Source: Streptomyces koelreuteriae
Lineage (GTDB): Bacteria; Actinomycetota; Actinomycetes; Streptomycetales; Streptomycetaceae
Reading direction: 5' to 3'
DNA: 64,000 bases
Assembly (NCBI RefSeq): GCF_018604545.1
Contig: NZ_CP075896.1
Span: 2,294,001 to 2,358,000, forward strand
Shown here: in pieces, positions 8,541 to 16,269 of the stretch
Layout of the letters: every line of letters starts with the position of its first letter
Numbering within the stretch: the first letter of the stretch is position 1
Made by a program: the position numbers and the translations under genes
The notes under the pieces: model-generated
Told to the model about the DNA's origin: nothing
Database searches by the model: none
Seen by the model: the letters and a program-made list of their open reading frames with translations, nothing else

Positions 8541-8559
8541 GTGTCCGCGATACGGACAC
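8541..8559. promoter_or_regulatory. Palindrome upstream of leuB, candidate operator
   Basis: GTGTCCG-CGATA-CGGACAC is a perfect seven-base inverted repeat about 40 bases before the leuB start and 62 before the divergent phosphoesterase start. It could be an operator for a branched-chain amino-acid regulator; IclR-type NdgR is known to act on leu genes in Streptomyces, but the link here is inference. Confidence 0.4.
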
Positions 8560-8620
8560 GTCGCCCCTCGTTCACCCGTATGTCAGACCGGTGTTGGGCC
8601 TTGCTGGGAAGTTGACTCCC

Positions 8621-10207
8621 ATGGAGACTCCCGACTTCGGCATTCCCCGGCGGCTCGCGGACCGGATGAGCATGGCGGAACAGCACGAGTATCTGCGGAC
8701 GCGGCTGTCGCGGCGGCGCACGCTGGTGACGGCCGGCGCGGTGGCGAGCGGGCTGCTGACCGGCTGCTCGGGCTCGGGCTCGGGGTCCGGATCCGGATCC
8801 GGGGGCGCCACGGCGACCGGGGACCCGTCGCCGAGCACGTCGAAGGCCCCCGGCTCCTTCGTCCCCCCCTTCGGCCGCCATCTCGCCTTCGGCGCCGACC
8901 CGAAGTCCCAGATGCGGATCTCCTGGCAGGTGCCGCTCGCGGTGCGGAAGCCGTACATCCGGGTCGGCCTGCGCCCCGACGACCTCGGCCGCAAGGTGGA
9001 AGCTGAGCTGCGCGATCTGCACACCCCGGAGCTGAAGGGCGTACGGGCGGCGGTCGACCAGTACTACCTGCACGCGGCGCTGGACGGGCTGCGGCCCGGC
9101 ACGACGTACTACTACGGCGTCGGCCATGAAGGCTTCGACCCCGCCTCCCCCGACCGCCGGTCCACCATCGCCTCCTTCCGCACGGCGCCCGCGAGCCCGC
9201 CCGAGCGGTTCGTGTTCACCGCGTTCGGCGATCAGGGCGTCGGCGAGGAGGCGGCGCTCAACGACCGTCTGCTGCTGCGGCAGAGCCCCGCCTTCCACCT
9301 CCACGCCGGTGACATCTGCTACGCCGATCCGACCGGCAAGGGCAAGGAGTCGGACGTCTTCGACGCCGGGCAGTGGGACCGGTTCCTCAAGCAGACCGAG
9401 CCGGTCGCCCGGTCGGTGCCGTGGATGGTGACGACCGGCAACCACGACATGGAGGCCTGGTACTCGCCGGACGGCTACGGCGGCCAGCTCGCCCGCTTCT
9501 CCCTGCCGGACAGCGGCTTCGACGCGCGTACGGCACCGGGCGTGTACGCCTTCACGTACGGCAACGTCGGCGTGGTCGCGCTGGACGCGAACGACGTGTC
9601 GTACGAGATCCCCGCCAACTTCGGCTACACGGAGGGGCGGCAGACGAAGTGGCTGGAGAAGAAGCTCGGTGAGCTGAGGGCCGCGAAGGACGTGGACTTC
9701 ATCGTCGTCTACTTCCACCACTGCGCGTACTCGACGTCCACGCACGCCTCCGACGGCGGGGTGCGCGCCGAGTGGCTGCCGCTGTTCGCGAAGCACGAGG
9801 TGGACCTGGTGATCAACGGGCACAACCACGTGTACGAGCGGACCGACGCGATCAAGAACGGCGAGGTGGGCAGGCCGGTGCCGGTCGGCGGGACGACGGA
9901 CCCGAGGCGGGACGGGATCGTCTACGTCACCGCGGGCGGCGGCGGCAAGGAGCTGTACGGCTTCCCCGACGGGGTGAAGGAGAGCTACGAGGGGAACACC
10001 GCCGACCATGACGCGGTCGCCACGTTCCGGTGGACCAAGTCCCAGGACACGAAGGGCGAGTCGGTGGAGTGGTCGCGGGTGCGCTACCGCGGGTTCTCGT
10101 TCCTCTCGGTGGAGGCGGAGAGCGGCGCCGCGCCGAAGCTGAAGGTGTCGGCGCTGGCGTCGAGCGGTGAGCGGATCGACCATTTCGAGGTGCGGCGCGG
10201 GGCGTGA
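8621..10207 (+). CDS. Tat-exported metallophosphoesterase lipoprotein (purple acid phosphatase-like)
   Basis: 528 residues from the ATG at 8621 (GGGAAG upstream). Residues about 30-50 read RLSRRRTLVTAGAVASGLLTGCS: twin arginines, a hydrophobic stretch and an LLTGC lipobox, so the mature protein is probably a folded lipoprotein on the outer face of the membrane. A Gly-Ser linker follows, then a fibronectin-like N-terminal phosphatase domain, then the metallophosphoesterase core: FGDQGVG, HAGDICYAD, TTGNHDME, YFHHCAY and INGHNHVYERTD supply the metal-binding Asp, Asn and His residues in the purple acid phosphatase order. It probably scavenges phosphate from organic phosphate esters; a phosphodiesterase role is also possible. 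No pho box was recognised. Confidence 0.87.
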   Translation: METPDFGIPRRLADRMSMAEQHEYLRTRLSRRRTLVTAGAVASGLLTGCSGSGSGSGSGSGGATATGDPSPSTSKAPGSFVPPFGRHLAFGADPKSQMRISWQVPLAVRKPYIRVGLRPDDLGRKVEAELRDLHTPELKGVRAAVDQYYLHAALDGLRPGTTYYYGVGHEGFDPASPDRRSTIASFRTAPASPPERFVFTAFGDQGVGEEAALNDRLLLRQSPAFHLHAGDICYADPTGKGKESDVFDAGQWDRFLKQTEPVARSVPWMVTTGNHDMEAWYSPDGYGGQLARFSLPDSGFDARTAPGVYAFTYGNVGVVALDANDVSYEIPANFGYTEGRQTKWLEKKLGELRAAKDVDFIVVYFHHCAYSTSTHASDGGVRAEWLPLFAKHEVDLVINGHNHVYERTDAIKNGEVGRPVPVGGTTDPRRDGIVYVTAGGGGKELYGFPDGVKESYEGNTADHDAVATFRWTKSQDTKGESVEWSRVRYRGFSFLSVEAESGAAPKLKVSALASSGERIDHFEVRRGA

Positions 10208-10265
10208 GGCCCCGCACCGCGCCTCGTCGGGCGGCTCCCGGTCCTGTCAGCGGCTCCGGTGCGGC

Positions 10266-10397
10266 TCAGTGGCCGGTGGATCCGCCGTTGTCCCTGCGGT
10301 CGAGGGCGCGCTGGAGCGCGGCGGCGGCGTTCTTGCGGTCGGACTCGGTCGTCCGGGAAACGTGACGGACTCGGCGGCGGACGGTCGTCTCGGCCAT
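10266..10397 (-). CDS. Conserved 43-residue basic protein
   Basis: Encodes MAETTVRRRVRHVSRTTESD followed by RKNAAAALQRALDRRDNGG and STGH. An AAGGAG site 9 bases upstream of the ATG supports translation. The protein is short, basic and helical, without a signal or membrane segment; similar short proteins are familiar from many Streptomyces genomes, but no function is known to me. It lies convergent to the phosphoesterase and downstream of the acetyltransferase on the same strand, with about 246 bases between, so it probably has its own promoter in the AT-richer stretch 10530-10600. Confidence 0.7.
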   Translation of the reverse strand: MAETTVRRRVRHVSRTTESDRKNAAAALQRALDRRDNGGSTGH

Positions 10398-10643
10398 GGG
10401 AAATCGACTCCTTCGACAGCATGGAGCGCACAGAGTGATGGGAGACGCCGGAGGGGGCGGGGAGCGGTGCCGCAGGGGTTGCCTGCACGGGGCCCGGCTC
10501 ACGACCGCCATTCGCTTGGTCGAGCGAGACGTTCGGCTCCTACAAAACTAAGGGAGGCCGGAGCGTCTGTCTCCACAATTACTCGGACTTCCTACTATCT
10601 GAGACGGTGGACTGCGTCACACTGCGCTGAGCTGCGGTGATTC

Positions 10644-11186
10644 CTAGAGCACGTCTCCGTCGCGCCAGTCGAAGAGCAGCGCGTGCGCGGGGTCGAGCGC
10701 ACCGGCGAGGGCCGGGCGGACATAGGTGCTGTCCTCTTCGTCCGGCAGGCGGATGTCGCCCTCCCGCGGGCTGAGGGCGTGCACCTCACCGCTCCACAGC
10801 CGCCAGCCGCGGGAGGTGTAGAGCCGGGCGCCGTCGTCGCTGGCGGACAGCGCGCCGAGGTCGTAGGCCCGCTCGACGACGCGTTCCAGCTCGCCCATGA
10901 TCCGCCCGCCGAGGCCGCGGCGGCGGGCGTCGGAGCGGACGGCGACGTTCTCGACGTACCCGGCGCGCAGCCAGCGCCCGCGGTGCCCCACCCGGCGCAT
11001 CACGACCGCCCCGTGCGCGGCGAGACCGGAGTCGTCGTGCACGAGGGCGTGCATGCCGCCGAGGCCGTGGTCCCAGTCGTCGTCGCCGAAGTCGCCCTCG
11101 AAGGCGGCGTCCAGGAGGGCCCGTACGGCGGCCAGTTCGGCGGGGGCGAGGTCGGCGGTGTGAGCGGTGCGCACGCGGATGGTCAT
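10644..11186 (-). CDS. GNAT acetyltransferase related to aminoglycoside 2'-N-acetyltransferase
   Basis: 180 residues from the ATG at 11186. The protein is collinear with the chromosomal AAC(2')-I enzymes of mycobacteria: HTADL near the N-terminus, AFEGDFGDDDWDHGLGGMHAL, GYVENVAVRSDARRRGLGG (acetyl-CoA pyrophosphate loop), AYDLGALSASDDGARLYTSR GW and the C-terminal FDWRDGDVL are all recognisable family blocks. AAC(2') enzymes acetylate the 2'-amino group of aminoglycosides such as gentamicin and tobramycin using acetyl-CoA, although their housekeeping substrate is debated. It stands alone; nothing suggests mobility. Other GNAT functions remain possible. Confidence 0.82.
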   Translation of the reverse strand: MTIRVRTAHTADLAPAELAAVRALLDAAFEGDFGDDDWDHGLGGMHALVHDDSGLAAHGAVVMRRVGHRGRWLRAGYVENVAVRSDARRRGLGGRIMGELERVVERAYDLGALSASDDGARLYTSRGWRLWSGEVHALSPREGDIRLPDEEDSTYVRPALAGALDPAHALLFDWRDGDVL

Positions 11187-11232
11187 CGGCCCAGTATGGG
11201 AAGGGGCCGGGAGGCTCTCGACCGGATATACG

Positions 11233-11266
11233 CCGACGGGCCGGGTCGGACGACCCGGCCCGTCGG
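11233..11266 (-). terminator. Strong hairpin terminator after pruA
   Basis: CCGACGGGCCGGGTCG pairs perfectly with CGACCCGGCCCGTCGG across a two-base centre, 13 bases beyond the pruA stop. It isolates the proline operon from the acetyltransferase gene. Confidence 0.8.
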
Positions 11267-11278
11267 TTCCGCGAGGGC

Positions 11279-12910
11279 TCAGCCCATGTGCGGGTAGGTG
11301 TAGTCGGTCGGCGGGACCAGCGTCTCCTTGATGGCGCGGGTCAGGGTCCAGCGCATCAGGTTCTGCGGGGCACCGGCCTTGTCGTTGGTGCCGGAGGCAC
11401 GGCCGCCGCCGAAGGGCTGCTGGCCGACGACGGCACCGGTCGACTTGTCGTTGATGTAGAAGTTGCCGGCCGCGTAGCGGAGCTTGTCGGCCGTGTAGGC
11501 CGCCGCCGCGCGGTCGTTCGCGATGACCGAGCCGGTCAGGGCGTAGTCGGAGACGGACTCCATCTGGGTCAGCATCTCGTCGTAGCGGTCGTCCTCGTAG
11601 ACGTGCACGGCGATGATCGGGCCGAAGTACTCGGTGCGGAAGACCTCGTTCTCCGGGTCGGTGCACTCGATGACGGTCGGCCGGACGAAGTAGCCCTCGG
11701 AGTCGTCGTAGGTGCCGCCCGCGACGATCGTGCAGGTGGCGTCCTCCTTGGCGCGGTCGATGGCGGCCTTGTTCTTGGCGAAGGCACGCTCGTCGATGAC
11801 GGCGCCGATGAAGTTCGACAGGTCGGTGACGTCACCCATCTTGATGCCGTCGACCTCGGCGGCCAGCTCCTCCTTGAAGCCCGCGTTCCAGATCGAGGCG
11901 GGGATGTACGCGCGGGAGGTGGCGCTGCACTTCTGGCCCTGGAACTCGAAGGCACCCCGGGTGAAGGCCGTCTTCAGGATCGCCGGGTCGGCCGAGGGGT
12001 GGGCGACGAGGAAGTCCTTGCCGCCGGTCTCGCCGACCAGACGCGGGTAGGTGCGGTACTTCTCGATGTTGTTGCCGACCGTCTTCCACAGGTACTGGAA
12101 GGTGGGGGTCGACCCGGTGAAGTGGATGCCCGCGAGGTCGCGGTGCTCCAGGGCGACCTTCGAGACCTCGATGCCGTCGCCGGTGACGAGGTTGATGACG
12201 CCCTTGGGCAGACCGGCCTCCTCCAGCAGCTGCATGAGCAGCACGGCGGCGTGGGTCTGCGTCGGGGACGGCTTCCAGACGACGACGTTGCCCATCAGGG
12301 CGGGGGCCGTCGGGAGGTTGCCCGCGATGGCGGTGAAGTTGAAGGGCGTGACCGCGTAGACGAAGCCCTCCAGCGGGCGGTGGTCCAGACGGTTCCACAC
12401 GCCCGGGGAGTTCGCCGGGGGCTGCTCGGCGAGCAGGTTGCGGGCGTAGGCGACGTTGAAGCGCCAGAAGTCGATCAGCTCACAGGGCGTGTCGATCTCG
12501 GCCTGCTGCGCGGTCTTGGACTGGCCGAGCATGGTGGAGGCGGCGAGCGTCTCGCGCCAGGGGCCGGACAGCAGCTCGGCGGCGCGCAGGATGATCGCGG
12601 CGCGGTCGTCGAAGGACATCGCGCGCCAGGCGGGCGCGGCGGCCAGGGCCGCGTCGATGGCGTCCTGGGCGTCGGCCTGCGTGGCGTTGCGGTACGTGCC
12701 CAGCACGGCCTGGTGGTTGTGCGGCTGGACGACCTGGAAGGCCTCGCCGCCGCCCATCCGCTTCTCGCCGCCGATGGTGCAGGGCAGGTCGACGGGGTTG
12801 TCGGCCAGCTCCTTCAGCCTGGCCTCCAGCCGGGCACGCTCGGGCGAGCCGGGGGCGTAGCCGTGCACCGGCTCGTTGACGGGGGTGGGGACCTGGGTCA
12901 CAGCGTCCAT
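11279..12910 (-). CDS. pruA: 1-pyrroline-5-carboxylate dehydrogenase
   Basis: 543 residues, the length of the stand-alone actinobacterial P5C dehydrogenase. It oxidises glutamate-5-semialdehyde/P5C to glutamate with NAD, the second step of proline breakdown. Aldehyde dehydrogenase landmarks: VVVWKPSPTQT (NAD binding), HFTGSTPTFQYLW, the general-base region LVGETGGKDFLV, and EFQGQKCSATSRAYIP with the catalytic Cys. FGGGRASGTNDKAGAPQNLMRW near the C-terminus is typical of P5CDH. The ATG lies 34 bases after the proline dehydrogenase stop, so both are one operon, which channels P5C between the two enzymes. Confidence 0.94.
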   Translation of the reverse strand: MDAVTQVPTPVNEPVHGYAPGSPERARLEARLKELADNPVDLPCTIGGEKRMGGGEAFQVVQPHNHQAVLGTYRNATQADAQDAIDAALAAAPAWRAMSFDDRAAIILRAAELLSGPWRETLAASTMLGQSKTAQQAEIDTPCELIDFWRFNVAYARNLLAEQPPANSPGVWNRLDHRPLEGFVYAVTPFNFTAIAGNLPTAPALMGNVVVWKPSPTQTHAAVLLMQLLEEAGLPKGVINLVTGDGIEVSKVALEHRDLAGIHFTGSTPTFQYLWKTVGNNIEKYRTYPRLVGETGGKDFLVAHPSADPAILKTAFTRGAFEFQGQKCSATSRAYIPASIWNAGFKEELAAEVDGIKMGDVTDLSNFIGAVIDERAFAKNKAAIDRAKEDATCTIVAGGTYDDSEGYFVRPTVIECTDPENEVFRTEYFGPIIAVHVYEDDRYDEMLTQMESVSDYALTGSVIANDRAAAAYTADKLRYAAGNFYINDKSTGAVVGQQPFGGGRASGTNDKAGAPQNLMRWTLTRAIKETLVPPTDYTYPHMG

Positions 12911-12944
12911 GTTTTCCCAAACTCCTTACTGAGCGGTGTGTCGG

Positions 12945-13871
12945 TCAGCCCTTGGTGAGCATCGATCGTGCGAAGAACCGCAGGTTGGCCGGTTTCTCGG
13001 CGAGCCGGCGCATGAAGTAGCCGTACCAGTCGGTGCCGTAGGCGGTGTACACGCGCATGCGGTGGCCCTCGGCGGCGAGGCGGGTCTGCTCGTCGCCGCG
13101 GATGCCGTAGAGCATCTGGAACTCGTACTCGTCCAGTTTGCGCCCGGCGCGGTGCGCGAGCTCCTGGCCGATGGCGATCAGGCGCGGGTCGTGGGACCCG
13201 ATCATCGGGTACCCCGTCCCCTCCATCAACGTACCGAGAATCCGTACGTACGCCCGATCGATCTCGTGCTTGTCCTGGTACGCGACGGAGGCGGGCTCCT
13301 TGTAGGCGCCCTTGACCAGGCGCACCCGGCTGCCGTTCGCGGCGAGGCGGCGGGCGTCGGCCTCGGTGCGGAAGAGGTAGGCCTGGATGACGCAGCCGGT
13401 CTGGGGGAAGTCCTTCCGCAGCTCCTCGTGGATGGCGAACATCGAGTCGAGGGTGGTGTGGTCCTCGGCGTCGAGGGTGACCGTGGTGCCGATCTCGGCG
13501 GCGGCCTCGACGACCGGGCGGACGTTCTTCAGGGCCAGCTCGTGGCCGTCCTCCAGCGCCTGCCCGAACATCGACAGCTTCACCGACATCTCGGCGCGGG
13601 TGCCGAGCTCCAGCGGCTTGAGGCGGTCGATCAGCTCCAGGTAGGCGTCCCGGGCGGCGGCGGCCTGCGCGGGGTTGGTGATGTCCTCGCCGACGACGTC
13701 CATCGTCAGCTCCAGACCCCGGCCGGCGAGGCCCTGGACCACCGGGACGATGTCGTCGACGCCTTCGCCCGGGATGAAGCGGTCGACGACCTGCTTGGTC
13801 ACCGGGGCCGCCGAGATCAGACGTCGCATCCGGTCGCTGCGAGACGCGGCGAGAATCACGGGACCCAGCAC
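12945..13871 (-). CDS. putA: Proline dehydrogenase
   Basis: 308 residues, a monofunctional FAD-dependent proline dehydrogenase that converts proline to P5C and passes electrons to the quinone pool. The GTG at 13871 is chosen because GGAGG lies 6 bases upstream; the protein then starts VLGPVILAASRSDRMRRLI. Core blocks are LTMDVVGEDITN, VTLDAEDHTTLDSM, VIQAYLFRTEADARRL, RLVKGAYKEP (active-site Lys/Arg region), IGSHDPRLI, EFQMLYGIRGD and RVYTAYGTDWYGYFMRRLAEKP. It begins the putA-pruA operon and is divergent from the PucR-like regulator, a standard regulator/target layout. Confidence 0.93.
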   Translation of the reverse strand: MLGPVILAASRSDRMRRLISAAPVTKQVVDRFIPGEGVDDIVPVVQGLAGRGLELTMDVVGEDITNPAQAAAARDAYLELIDRLKPLELGTRAEMSVKLSMFGQALEDGHELALKNVRPVVEAAAEIGTTVTLDAEDHTTLDSMFAIHEELRKDFPQTGCVIQAYLFRTEADARRLAANGSRVRLVKGAYKEPASVAYQDKHEIDRAYVRILGTLMEGTGYPMIGSHDPRLIAIGQELAHRAGRKLDEYEFQMLYGIRGDEQTRLAAEGHRMRVYTAYGTDWYGYFMRRLAEKPANLRFFARSMLTKG

Positions 13872-13970
13872 GGGGCACCTCCAGAGCACAACCAAACGGA
13901 TGGCCGAACCTCAGGCGGATGACGCTTCGGGTACGGCGCGGAGAACCACCGTGAAACCTAGGGATCCCCT

Positions 13971-13986
13971 CGATCGTCGACCATCG
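13971..13986. promoter_or_regulatory. Near-perfect palindrome between putA and its regulator
   Basis: CGATCGTCGACCATCG is a 16-base palindrome with one mismatched pair, centred on GTCGAC, between the divergent starts of putA and the PucR-like regulator. It is a plausible operator for that regulator. Confidence 0.4.
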
Positions 13987-14062
13987 ACAGCTGTCACGCA
14001 TCCGTGCCGCAGATCTCAGACAGATGTATGAAGGCTTGTGGCCCGTGGGGGACAATGCCCGC

Positions 14063-15502
14063 ATGACGTCGGAACACCGGGGCGACTACGAGGAGCTGGT
14101 CGACGAGATCTCGGAGCTGCTCGGCGCGCCCGCGACGCTGGAGAACCGGGACTTCGAGCTGATCACCTTCGGGGCGTACGACAGTGAGGGCGACCTCGAT
14201 CCGTCGGCCCTGGATCCGGTGCGCACCCGCTCGATCCTGACCCGCCGTTCGACGGCTGCCGTGCGGGCGTGGTTCGAGGGCTTCGGCATCACGCGTGCGA
14301 CGGGCCCGGTGCGGATCCCGCCGACGCCGGAGGCGGGGGTGAACCGGGGCCGGATCTGCCTCCCGGTCCGTCACCGGGGCGTCGTCCACGGCTATGTCTG
14401 GCTCCTGGACGACGATCCCGGCCCGAGCGAACGCCAGCTCTCCGCCGCCATGCAGGTCACGACCCGGATCGGGGCGCTGCTCGCGGACGAGGCCCAGCAC
14501 GGTGCCGACCTCAGCCGCGAGCTGCGCGCCGTCCTCACGGCGGAACGCGACTGGCAGCGCGACATGGCCATAGCGGAACTCCGCACCGCCCTCGGCCCCC
14601 GCGCCGACGGTCTGCACACGGTGATCTGTGTGGCTCCCTGGCCCTCGACCGACCCCGACGACGCGCCCTCGGTCCGCACGATGCCGGGCGCGACGGCCCT
14701 GTGCACCCTGCCGTGGGGCGCCGCGTCCCAGTGCGTGGCCCTGCTGATCCGCCTGCGCTCGGCGGACGTACTGACTCCGGCGACAACGGCGGCGGCACGG
14801 CTGCTGGAGCGGGCGGGCGGTGGCGCTGCCTCCGGCGGGTCCGGGTCGAGGTCCGGGTCGGCGCCGAGGTCCGGGTCCGGGTCCGCGTCCGGCTCGGGGT
14901 CCGGGGCCAGGTCGGGGTCCGGGTCCGGGTCGGGGTCCGGGTCGGGGTCCGGGTCGGGGTCCGGGTCGGGGTCCGGTGCCGGGTCGGCATCGAGGCCCGG
15001 GTCCGTGTCCGGGGCCGGTGCCGGGTCGGCATCGAGGCCCGGGTCCGGGTCCGGGTCCCGTCAAGCGGGCTCCTCCCCCCACGGTCCAAGCGGCCCCGCC
15101 GCCGGCCTCGCCACCCCTCGCTCAGGCCTCGCAGAGCTCGGCACCGCCTGGTGGGAGGCGTCCGCCGCGGCCCGGGCCGCGCTGGCCGAGGCCCGGTTCG
15201 GGCCGGTCGCGCAGTGGGCGGAGATCGGGCCGTTCCGGCTGCTCACCGCGCTGCCGCCGGACGTGGCCCACGACCCGGCCGTACACGCCCTGCTCTTCCC
15301 GGTGCACCGGGAGCTGGCCCGTACCGCCGAGATCTACCTCGACTGCGCCGGGCAGGCCGCCCGGGCCGCCGCCGAACTGGGCATCCACCGCCAGACCCTG
15401 TACTACCGCCTGTCCCGGATAGAGAAGCTGACGGGCCTCGACCTGGACGACGGCGAGGACCGGCTGCTGCTGCACATGGCCCTGAAGGCGCACCGACTGT
15501 GA
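14063..15502 (+). CDS. PucR/CdaR-type regulator of proline catabolism with Gly-Ser repeat linker
   Basis: 479 residues from the ATG at 14063 (GGGGGA upstream). Residues 1 to about 250 form a sensor-like region; residues about 335-479 carry a CdaR/PucR C-terminal domain ending in the helix-turn-helix [44 protein letters not shown], the characteristic PF13556 HTH. Its divergent position next to putA-pruA makes it the likely proline-responsive activator; such regulators are common beside proline dehydrogenase genes in actinobacteria. Odd feature: residues about 255-333 are almost only Gly and Ser with some Ala, Arg and Pro, encoded by a 6/12-base tandem repeat, so the two domains are tethered by a flexible, length-variable linker. 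Confidence 0.85.
   Translation: MTSEHRGDYEELVDEISELLGAPATLENRDFELITFGAYDSEGDLDPSALDPVRTRSILTRRSTAAVRAWFEGFGITRATGPVRIPPTPEAGVNRGRICLPVRHRGVVHGYVWLLDDDPGPSERQLSAAMQVTTRIGALLADEAQHGADLSRELRAVLTAERDWQRDMAIAELRTALGPRADGLHTVICVAPWPSTDPDDAPSVRTMPGATALCTLPWGAASQCVALLIRLRSADVLTPATTAAARLLERAGGGAASGGSGSRSGSAPRSGSGSASGSGSGARSGSGSGSGSGSGSGSGSGSGSGAGSASRPGSVSGAGAGSASRPGSGSGSRQAGSSPHGPSGPAAGLATPRSGLAELGTAWWEASAAARAALAEARFGPVAQWAEIGPFRLLTALPPDVAHDPAVHALLFPVHRELARTAEIYLDCAGQAARAAAELGIHRQTLYYRLSRIEKLTGLDLDDGEDRLLLHMALKAHRL
14831..15059 (+). repeat. In-frame tandem repeat coding the Gly-Ser linker
   Basis: Imperfect tandem copies of a six-base (GGGTCC/GGGTCG) and twelve-base unit fill this stretch, most regular at 14911-14972. 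In addition a 33-base block is exactly duplicated at 14973-15005 and 15015-15047. The units are multiples of three, so copy-number change alters linker length without a frameshift. Confidence 0.9.
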
Positions 15503-15516
15503 GGACCGGCCCGGAC

Positions 15517-16161
15517 ATGCCCCTGCTGCTGCTCGACCTCGACAACACCCTCATCGACCGGGACGGGGCGTTCCGCGGTGCGGTGACGGCGTTTCTCGCC
15601 GAGTACGGGCTGCCCCCGCAGGACGTCGAGTGGGTCATGACCCTCGACGCGAGCGGATACACGCCCCGCCAGGAGGTCGCCCGGGCCCTGTACGACCGGT
15701 ACGGCATCGGCCAGGACACCGTCCGCGCCCTGCTCGACCGGGGCGTGGCCGACCGTGTCGTCCTGGACGGCTCCACCCGCACCGCCCTCGACCGTGCGGC
15801 CACCGCCGGCTGGACCCTGGTCATCGTCACCAACGGCCGTACCGCGCAACAGGAGGCGAAGATCCGCAACACCGGCCTCGACGGGCTGACGCACGGCTGG
15901 GTCGTCTCCGAGGCGGTCGGGCACAAGAAGCCCGCGCCGGAGATCTTCCACGCCGCGGCCGCCACCGTCGGCGCCTCCCTCGACGGCGCCTGGGTGATCG
16001 GCGACTCCGCGCACGCCGACATCGCCGGCGCGGCGGCCATCGGCGTCCCGAGTGTCTGGGTGTCGGCGGGCCGTGCCTGGTCGGACGCGGCACTCCGCCC
16101 CACCCGAACCAGCTCCGACGCGGCCTCCGCCATCGACTCGGTCGTCCTCACCCGCCCCTGA
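15517..16161 (+). CDS. HAD-superfamily hydrolase
   Basis: 214 residues. All four HAD motifs are visible: DLDNTLIDRDG (nucleophile and acid/base Asp), VTNG (motif II Thr/Ser), the KKPAPEIF lysine (motif III) and GDSAHADIAGA (motif IV acids). The helical cap between motifs I and II places it with phosphoglycolate phosphatase-like or nucleotidase-like enzymes; the substrate cannot be told. It starts 14 bases after the PucR stop (an in-frame GTG at 15499 overlapping that stop is an alternative), so it is probably co-transcribed with the regulator. Its stop codon lies in the left arm of a short inverted repeat. Confidence 0.85.
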   Translation: MPLLLLDLDNTLIDRDGAFRGAVTAFLAEYGLPPQDVEWVMTLDASGYTPRQEVARALYDRYGIGQDTVRALLDRGVADRVVLDGSTRTALDRAATAGWTLVIVTNGRTAQQEAKIRNTGLDGLTHGWVVSEAVGHKKPAPEIFHAAAATVGASLDGAWVIGDSAHADIAGAAAIGVPSVWVSAGRAWSDAALRPTRTSSDAASAIDSVVLTRP

Positions 16162-16186
16162 TCACATCGGCCGCCCGCATGTGATC
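16160..16186. terminator. Inverted repeat at the HAD gene end
   Basis: GATCACAT and ATGTGATC are perfect eight-base arms separated by CGGCCGCCCGC. It overlaps the HAD stop codon and lies 14 bases before the Zur-like box, so it may be a weak terminator or part of the regulatory region downstream. Confidence 0.4.
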
Positions 16187-16200
16187 CAACCGTCAATTGT

Positions 16201-16215
16201 TGAAAACGATTGTCA
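16201..16215 (+). promoter_or_regulatory. Zur-like box before the ABC importer
   Basis: TGAAAACGATTGTCA matches the Streptomyces Zur consensus TGAAAATGATTTTCA, as I recall it, at 13 of 15 positions, with the 7-1-7 Fur-family geometry. It lies 54 bases before the start of the importer operon. Zinc-repressed expression is the natural prediction. Confidence 0.65.
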
Positions 16216-16269
16216 ATGCTAAGGTCGGCGCAACCGCTCTCTTGACCACCCCTTTACCCGGAGGGCCCC

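Noticed and set aside
14820..15422. Open alternative frames over the Gly-Ser repeat
   Set aside because: Tandem repeats lacking stop codons keep every frame open; only the PucR frame links two recognisable domains.
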